Assembly: GCA_002428685.1 (NCBI GenBank)
Contig: DIXL01000116.1
Coordinates: forward strand, 7,396 to 52,383
Origin: Cloacimonetes bacterium UBA6081
GTDB taxonomy: Bacteria; Cloacimonadota; Cloacimonadia; Cloacimonadales; Cloacimonadaceae
Length of the DNA: 44,988 bases
Reading direction: 5' to 3'
Every line of letters begins with the position of its first letter. Position 1 is the first letter of the stretch. A model generated the notes under the pieces. It had not been told where the DNA came from, did not search any database, and worked only from the letters and a program-made list of their open reading frames with translations. The position numbers and the translations under genes are program-made. This document shows, in pieces, positions 39,657 to 44,988 of this stretch.

Positions 39657-41789
39657 TTACAAGTATCGTTTCACCACATCCAGCACTTCGGGCAGATCCA
39701 TGCCGATTTTGTGCAGATGTTCCAGGGTTGGCACACCGGCGGGGGTCCAGCCTTTACGTTCGTAAACGGCATCAATCAGTTGCTGGTATTGATCTTCACG
39801 GTAGCTGCGCAGGATTTGCATCTTTTCGGCGGTGCTTTTGCCGCTTGGATCCACACCCAATTTATCTTGTAGCTGTTTGTCGTAGCGTTCGCTGCGGGAC
39901 AGATATTCCTCTTCGGTAACGGGGCCTACCGCTCTGTAGGGTGGCACATCGTCTATGCGGCGGCCTTTACCCATGCGCATGCAGAACACCTTTTGGAAGT
40001 TGTAAACCCGTTCGCTTTGGCGAATCAGCTCGTATTTATCCATTGGCTTGCCGGTGATGGCTTTATAGATATCCACATAGTTGGCTACATGCTCGGGAAC
40101 CTTGGCTGGTTCATCGGTTTCGGTGTTATTGGCAGGCTCAATATCGTTCCACGGCAATTTGCACAAACCTTGCAAGCCAAACCAGGTTCTGAACATGGGG
40201 AAGTAGTGCAGGGCTTCGGCTTTGTCCTTAAAGGTGGGGATGTGGTTGTTTACCATATCCATAAAAATCAGCCAGGCTTCATCGTGCTGCGGCCCTTTTA
40301 ACGCCAGAGTGTAGCCGCCTTGCTGAGCCAGCGATTCCTTGCTCATATATTGTGAGTATTCCAAACCCTTGGCTTCCATGCCGATGTCTTGCAGAAAATC
40401 TGGATCAGCACCATATTCTTGGGCAAAGATGGCTTTCATGGCGCGTACTCCTTTGCCAACGGTGAGGCCAAAACCTTCGCCACGCGCCATTTGATGTAAA
40501 AGTTCCAGAGCTGTATCGGCATTTCCCCAGGTAAGCTCCAGTCCGCCGGTCTTTTGCTTGTCCAGAATGCCGTTTTCGTAGCATTCCATCACAAAGGCGG
40601 TACTGGTGCCAAAGGAGATGGTATCCACACCATAGGTATCGCAATAGAAATTGATTTCCACCACGTCTTTGGGATCGAACACACCGATATTGCTGCCACA
40701 ACCAGCGGCAGTTTCATATTCGGGGCCGTCCACACATACGCTTTGGCCTTTGTAGGGGCCGGTGCGGGGTTTAAAATTATCCACTGCCTTGCAGCAGGAA
40801 AGTGAGCAGCCATACCAACAGCCATCTGCAACGCCCTGCGTGAAGAGAGCGGTGAATTCCCGGGAGTGCAGGCCTATGGCTTCGGGAGCTTGGCCATATT
40901 TGAAATTGCGGATGGGCAGCAGGTCATAATCGTTCATCACTTCCATCAAATGTGCGGTGCCAACTTCGTGCATGCGGCACTGGGTGGAATCTCCGGCTTC
41001 AATTTCCTTGTGCAGTTTCAAACCGGTTTGCTGCAGGGTGGGCAAATCAACGGGATTATTGGTGTCGGCTTTTAGGCCAGAATACTTTACCACCATGGCT
41101 TTGATTTTTTTGTCGCGGAACACGGTTCCGGTGCCACCGCGGCCAGCCTGTTTAAGCCTGGCAACCTTGCGGCGCTTATCCCAAAAAGAGAAATTGAGGC
41201 AGGTGATATTTACATGGTCAGCAGCATTACCTGTGGAAACCACAGAGACAAACTGGTGTTTATCGGGGCTGTCGGCAAATTCTTTAATCAGTTCTTCAGC
41301 AAAGATGTGGCTGTTGATTTCTTCATCGGGAGCACTGAAAATCTGCACGGTGCCTTTGTCGCCATCGATAAAGACTATCACTTCTTCATCGGCTTTGCCT
41401 TGCAGCTCCAAAGCGTCCCAACCCGAAAACTTTGTGTAAGGCCCAAAATGCCCGCCCACATTGCAATCCACGGGGATGCCGGTAAGCGGGGAAATGGTTG
41501 TAACGATAGATTTACCGCTGCCGGGATAGCTGGTATTGCCACAAAGCGGGCCAAACGCGATGCAGATTTCGTTTTCGGGGCTGTTCCAGGTGGTGTCGTC
41601 TTTCACGCCGTGCCACATCAGATACATGTCAAAACCCTTTCCGCCCACAAATTTATCTATCATCATGTCGCTTACGGGTTTGGCTTTAATCTCTTTGGTG
41701 CCAACATTTATATACAGAGTGCGTTTGTTGTAGCCTCGCTTTACGGGAGCCAGGTCGTATGTGAATTCAGCAATTAGTTTTCTATTCAT
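39657..41789 (-). CDS. aldehyde:ferredoxin oxidoreductase family protein (tungsten/molybdenum)
   Basis: A 710-aa AOR-family enzyme, which oxidises aldehydes to acids with ferredoxin as acceptor, using a bis-pterin tungsten centre and one [4Fe-4S] cluster. The N-terminal domain shows FVGGKGFDMYLMW and GPLCGNTSYPGSGKS; the pterin region includes RAGRGGTGTVFRDKKIKAMVVK in pieces. The cluster site reads DGCWYGCSLSCCK, with spacing C-x3-C-x3-C where CxxCxxxC is the textbook form; a fourth Cys is in LQGLCKLPW. It is longer than the roughly 600-aa classic enzymes. The polyferredoxin gene starts just upstream on the same strand, 14 nt away, and is the likely electron carrier. The natural aldehyde is unknown. 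Confidence 0.93.
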   Translation of the reverse strand: MNRKLIAEFTYDLAPVKRGYNKRTLYINVGTKEIKAKPVSDMMIDKFVGGKGFDMYLMWHGVKDDTTWNSPENEICIAFGPLCGNTSYPGSGKSIVTTISPLTGIPVDCNVGGHFGPYTKFSGWDALELQGKADEEVIVFIDGDKGTVQIFSAPDEEINSHIFAEELIKEFADSPDKHQFVSVVSTGNAADHVNITCLNFSFWDKRRKVARLKQAGRGGTGTVFRDKKIKAMVVKYSGLKADTNNPVDLPTLQQTGLKLHKEIEAGDSTQCRMHEVGTAHLMEVMNDYDLLPIRNFKYGQAPEAIGLHSREFTALFTQGVADGCWYGCSLSCCKAVDNFKPRTGPYKGQSVCVDGPEYETAAGCGSNIGVFDPKDVVEINFYCDTYGVDTISFGTSTAFVMECYENGILDKQKTGGLELTWGNADTALELLHQMARGEGFGLTVGKGVRAMKAIFAQEYGADPDFLQDIGMEAKGLEYSQYMSKESLAQQGGYTLALKGPQHDEAWLIFMDMVNNHIPTFKDKAEALHYFPMFRTWFGLQGLCKLPWNDIEPANNTETDEPAKVPEHVANYVDIYKAITGKPMDKYELIRQSERVYNFQKVFCMRMGKGRRIDDVPPYRAVGPVTEEEYLSRSERYDKQLQDKLGVDPSGKSTAEKMQILRSYREDQYQQLIDAVYERKGWTPAGVPTLEHLHKIGMDLPEVLDVVKRYL

Positions 41790-41803
41790 GTTATTCTTCC
41801 TTC

Positions 41804-42187
41804 TTACTCTACAACTATTTTTATGGCATCAGCCGGACAGGATTTGGTGCAAACTCCGCAAGCAATACACTTAAAGGGATTTTGCAAACCAGGAGAGGTG
41901 TGCATTGAGCCTGTGGGGCAAACAGCTACGCACATCAGACAGCCTATGCACAAGGATTTGTTGATCATCACCACACCGTTAGAGTTTACAGACAGAGCAA
42001 GTGTGGGACAAGCAGCCACACAAGCCTGGCACTGATTGCACACATTCATATCGGGATAGGTGATACTTTCGGTTATAACAATGCAAGACAATGCTGCATT
42101 ATCTTCCTTAAAATAGAGGTTAGAACAAGCACTTTCGCAGGCATGGCAGGCGATGCACTTTTCGGGAAGAGGTTTTAGCACTTTCAT
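41804..42187 (-). CDS. polyferredoxin with four [4Fe-4S] motifs
   Basis: 127 aa from ATG 42187; ATG 42202 is in frame, but GGAG 9 nt before 42187 favours the later start. Four cysteine motifs are visible: CIACHACESAC, CNQCQACVAACP, CIGCLMCVAVCP and CIACGVCTKSCP, enough for up to four [4Fe-4S] clusters. This resembles the HycB/FdhB-like subunits that sit with AOR-type enzymes. It is the upstream partner of the aldehyde oxidoreductase and probably passes its electrons on. Confidence 0.93.
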   Translation of the reverse strand: MKVLKPLPEKCIACHACESACSNLYFKEDNAALSCIVITESITYPDMNVCNQCQACVAACPTLALSVNSNGVVMINKSLCIGCLMCVAVCPTGSMHTSPGLQNPFKCIACGVCTKSCPADAIKIVVE

Positions 42188-42254
42188 CTGGCCTAACTCC
42201 ATTGGGTTTATTTTTTACTGAGGCCAATTTTCCCGTGTGACGTTATCCAGTCAA

Positions 42255-44114
42255 CTATAATCTTGCAGTTATGGTGCCCCCAAAGAAGTAACTATGGGGG
42301 TCTATTTCAAACATCCCAATATCGCGTTGCCAGATACTGCTATGCTTAAATACCCCCATTACTACAAAATGGTGAGTTAGCTTTACTATTACATGTGCTG
42401 CAAACTTAAGATTTTCCGTGGATTCCACCTGTTGACAACGTTCGTATTCTGCGCTACCAATCAGCCGGATTGATTCCAGATTCAATACTCCGATTCTCAA
42501 ACCAGCATAAACCTCGGATGCAGTGCTGTCCACTTCTGTCTTCCAATCATTATCTTTTATGTAACTACCACCAAAATCCATTCCGATCACTTTACTGAAA
42601 TTAAGTGCTAAATCACCATCTATAGTTATCTGCTGTCTATCCATAAAATTCGTTTTAAAATTTTCCACAGCGATACGGGCAATCAGCATATTTCCAAGTG
42701 AATTTGCCAAAAGCATAGGGCTGGAGGCAGTGCCCAAGCCGCGAAAAGTGTTTGGCTCCAGATAGCGGTTGGTGAGGCTGGAAGCCAGGATATAGGCACT
42801 TGCTTTAGTGTTAGGAGTCCAGGATAAAACGCTGGGATCAAAATAGGAACTTAGCACCGAAAGTTCGCTTGGCCTAAAACTATCAGGAACCTGATTATAT
42901 TCAAAATCACCTCCCATTTCCGTAAATTGCTTTTCGCTCCTAAACCGGATGGCAGTCTCTCCCCTGTAGCCCAGATAGTTTTCATAAGGATAATAATCGC
43001 TCAACTTGTTCTGCACAATATAGCCAAATAGCCGGAAGGATTCTGGATTGGGAAGCCCTGCACCTGCTCCAACCCGCGATAAACTAACTCCGGAAGACAT
43101 ATCGCCATTCTGCCAGGTTTTTATCACATGGTAAAAAGCCTCCACTCCAATGAAAGGGACCTTCATGCCAATAATGTTACGCGTAACATACTGTCCTCTG
43201 GAATCATCAGAATTATTGAAGTTTTCTACCAGGAATTCGTGGGCAGTGAGCGCGGTTAAATACTTGCTGGGTTTAGGATTATACACCATGTCCTCATCGG
43301 TTTTCTTTTTTAACCCCTCTTCCACAGTGCTGGAATATCTGTTGCCATAAACATTTGTGGTGCTGCTGGTTTTGGGGCTGGGATTTACACCGCCATCGGG
43401 CTCAATAAAATAGTATGTGAAATTCAGTGAGCCGATTTTCCAGGGACGTTGGGTGTTGTCGGTAGATTCGTAAACATCGGTAGAAACATTGGTAGAGATT
43501 TCATCCAAAGTCAATCCCGGTTTGGACATCTGGTGTGCCAAGCTACGGGTAAAATCGCTGTTAGAGCTTTTACCATCAGATGCTACCGCGCCAGCTTCGG
43601 CAGAATACATAAAAAACATATTGCCATTTGCGCCTGTCATAGCCAATCCTTTTGCGCCAGTGTGGGACATGGAATAGGGATTTTCACGGCAAGCGTCTAA
43701 AAAGACCATAGTGATAGCGGTAGAATTTAACTTACTGCTAATCCAATTCAGGCTGATGGCTTTGTTTTCGATGTCAGATTCATCCTCAAAAGCTTCTCCC
43801 ACAGGAAGTAAGAAATTTTCACCAGCCAATTGCACTCCGTGTCCGCTGTAATAGAAAACTACCTCATCTTCCTTATCCAGGTTTTCGGAAAACTTGCGCA
43901 CGGCACTATTAAAGGCTTCGCGATTTACATCAGTATATTTGGTTACGGAAAATCTGAGTTTCTTAAGAGTGCTATGCATCAGCTCTGCATCGTTAACAGA
44001 ATTTTTAAGCGATGTATCGGTGTAGCGGGCATTACCAATTACTAATGCTCTGCGTGCCCCAAAAGCCATGCCAGACAGTGCCAAAATCAACGAAACAACC
44101 AAAAGTTTCTTCAT
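42255..44114 (-). CDS. secreted caspase-like (peptidase C14) protein with beta-rich C terminus
   Basis: 619 aa from ATG 44114 (GGAGG 5 nt upstream; the longer frame from 44147 lacks a site). A signal peptide (1-20) is followed by a caspase p20 domain at 21-250: RRALVIGNARYTD, the catalytic His 92 in VVFYYSGHGVQ, and Cys 142 in MVFLDACRENP. The remaining 370 residues hold no known domain. From about 430 they show alternating short strands with many Tyr, Phe and Gly, ending HSYFFGGTITARL, like an outer-membrane barrel or a large beta sheet. Bacterial C14 proteases are often Arg/Lys-specific. No death or chaperone domains are seen. Confidence 0.88.
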   Translation of the reverse strand: MKKLLVVSLILALSGMAFGARRALVIGNARYTDTSLKNSVNDAELMHSTLKKLRFSVTKYTDVNREAFNSAVRKFSENLDKEDEVVFYYSGHGVQLAGENFLLPVGEAFEDESDIENKAISLNWISSKLNSTAITMVFLDACRENPYSMSHTGAKGLAMTGANGNMFFMYSAEAGAVASDGKSSNSDFTRSLAHQMSKPGLTLDEISTNVSTDVYESTDNTQRPWKIGSLNFTYYFIEPDGGVNPSPKTSSTTNVYGNRYSSTVEEGLKKKTDEDMVYNPKPSKYLTALTAHEFLVENFNNSDDSRGQYVTRNIIGMKVPFIGVEAFYHVIKTWQNGDMSSGVSLSRVGAGAGLPNPESFRLFGYIVQNKLSDYYPYENYLGYRGETAIRFRSEKQFTEMGGDFEYNQVPDSFRPSELSVLSSYFDPSVLSWTPNTKASAYILASSLTNRYLEPNTFRGLGTASSPMLLANSLGNMLIARIAVENFKTNFMDRQQITIDGDLALNFSKVIGMDFGGSYIKDNDWKTEVDSTASEVYAGLRIGVLNLESIRLIGSAEYERCQQVESTENLKFAAHVIVKLTHHFVVMGVFKHSSIWQRDIGMFEIDPHSYFFGGTITARL

Positions 44115-44194
44115 TGTTACCTCCACTTTAGAGTTACGTCGCAACAAAAGTTATCCCCGATATTTCTGTCAATGTTTTTGTTATTGCTCCCAAT

Positions 44195-44623
44195 TCAAGC
44201 TTTTATCCGGCTGCATAATGTTTCCAGATATCTGGATTTTAGCTGCTTGGAGGCCAGGGCTTTATGCTGCATTTTATGACGGCAAAAACACATGCCAACC
44301 CCAATGTGGGAGGCTGTTTTTATCACTTCGCAGGCACGCTCAAAATCCAGAATATGAATAGCATTATCACCTGAGAGCACTTCCTCTTGCACAAAAACCC
44401 GGCCGAGACGTGTTTCGCTGCCCAGCAGCAGGTCCTTGATAAAATCTTCTTCCACATTCAGGTATTGATAATACAGCTCACTTAGCAGCTTTTGGTCAAT
44501 ATCACCTCTGGTGCGCATTAGGGAAAACTCAAAGAATCCAGCCATGGGAGGCGGATTTGACGCCGTGATGAGACATATTACTGCTCCTGCTTCCAAGCAT
44601 ATTTGCTTCATCGGTAGGCTCAT
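44195..44623 (-). pseudogene. fragment of an iron-sulfur protein gene
   Basis: 142 codons. The stretch MAGFFEFSLMRTRGDIDQ, then ELYYQYLNVEEDFIKDLL and ERACEVIKTASHIGVGMCFC with RHKMQH resemble the middle of 4Fe-4S proteins in anaerobes where the last motif continues into a cysteine-rich domain (CxCRHKM.H.G.AC). Here the homology stops soon after RHKMQH, and the downstream ferredoxin domain is gone. The N terminus is also abnormal. Probably a decayed gene. The call is from pattern memory. Confidence 0.5.
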
Positions 44624-44730
44624 AATATATGAGAAATTGTCAAGCAGAACTTGAAAACATCAGGTGTCTTGTCATAAGGAGACTGTTCAAAAAGTGTAAC
44701 CATATTACGCAGCTCCAGAGATAATAGGTT

Positions 44731-44988
44731 GTCGTTCCCGCGGAGGAGACTGTGTGAAAACACTTCTGAGCGGCATCCTGAGTCCCAGCGGGACGACATT
44801 GTTTGCCCAGAATGCTTTCTGCGCCGATGGACTGAAAGAAGTCCTGACGCCTAATCAGCGGGAAGTCAACATGAGATCAAGGGCGTTGCTGGCAACGGCG
44901 AGGTCTGAAGTAAGAAGCAGTGAGAATATGGAACATAGCGCAAGTGAACTGAGGTTGGTCGGTAGAGTGGGTAACCTTTCAATGTATG
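44731..44988 (+). mobile_element. possible 5' part of a group II intron or similar element, cut by the window edge
   Basis: A partial copy of the GTCGTTCCCGCGGAGG repeat (44731-44746; complete at 13814) is broken off. Six bases later comes GTGTG (44752), which fits the GUGYG 5' end of group II introns. The following 230 nt have no good open frame but are purine-rich and full of short complementary words (GTTGCTGGCAAC, GACTGAAAGAAGTC), as in intron domain I. This reminds me of bacterial group II introns, but no reverse transcriptase is in view, so it remains a guess. Confidence 0.35.

Noticed and set aside
40957..41777. Long plus-strand frames opposite the aldehyde oxidoreductase
   Set aside because: They mirror the strong codon pattern of the oxidoreductase and have no family resemblance or start signals.

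Overview
The window is a bacterial chromosome segment that reads like Candidatus Cloacimonadota or a close relative in the FCB group. That assignment is an inference. It rests on three tandem secreted proteins with type-A type IX secretion (Por) tails, a fused formimidoyltransferase-cyclodeaminase, a tungsten-type aldehyde:ferredoxin oxidoreductase beside a polyferredoxin, frequent TTG/GTG starts, and intergenic spaces packed with short dispersed repeats. No rRNA, phage or CRISPR is present, and no transposase was recognised.

Layout. 1-380: a 61-bp direct repeat carrying a hairpin, then two tRNA-Val genes on the minus strand. 560-4180: three paralogous Por-tailed secreted proteins and a coupled small secreted protein. 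4500-8870: ackA, a hybrid histidine kinase and an S4 RNA-binding protein, overlapping end to end. 9095-10531: a membrane-anchored gluzincin joined in frame to an arsenate-reductase domain. 10750-11983 (minus): speD-speE. 12703-13773: rfbB. 14231-15518: an unknown protein, a Cys-rich small protein and rsmD. 15881-21161: rpmE, a DUF1385 protein, prfA, a CorC-like protein and ftcD. 21229-24298: a decayed uracil-DNA-glycosylase-like gene, a lipoprotein, and an ECF sigma / one-TM protein / periplasmic Spy-like module. 24691-28986: adk, the Trk/Ktr potassium system split by an S23 four-helix-bundle cassette, and a kinase-less HAMP/PAS membrane protein. 28976-36751: rluD, ribBA, a TPM protein, a DUF445-like protein, a K+ channel, a cyclic-nucleotide-binding protein and lon. 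36801-39186: a polysaccharide deacetylase and plsC. 39657-44114 (minus): the aldehyde oxidoreductase, its polyferredoxin, and a secreted caspase-like protease with a beta-rich tail. 44195 to the end: a broken iron-sulfur gene and the start of a probable mobile element.

Genes working together. The trkH/ktrA pair, the TVGYGD channel and the CNBD protein make this a potassium-handling locus. speD and speE together make spermidine. ackA (ATP from acetyl phosphate), the aldehyde oxidoreductase/ferredoxin pair and ftcD fit an amino-acid-fermenting anaerobe.

The least explained part is the intergenic DNA. The best candidate for something undescribed is a family of exactly 67-nt imperfect inverted repeats (five full copies, one decayed, several single arms). 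Its two sequence types differ by four compensated base pairs yet keep the same two mismatches. Two of these elements, joined by a conserved linker, form about 158-bp composites that flank plsC in opposite orientation. At least three other hairpin or terminal-inverted-repeat families share the same gaps.
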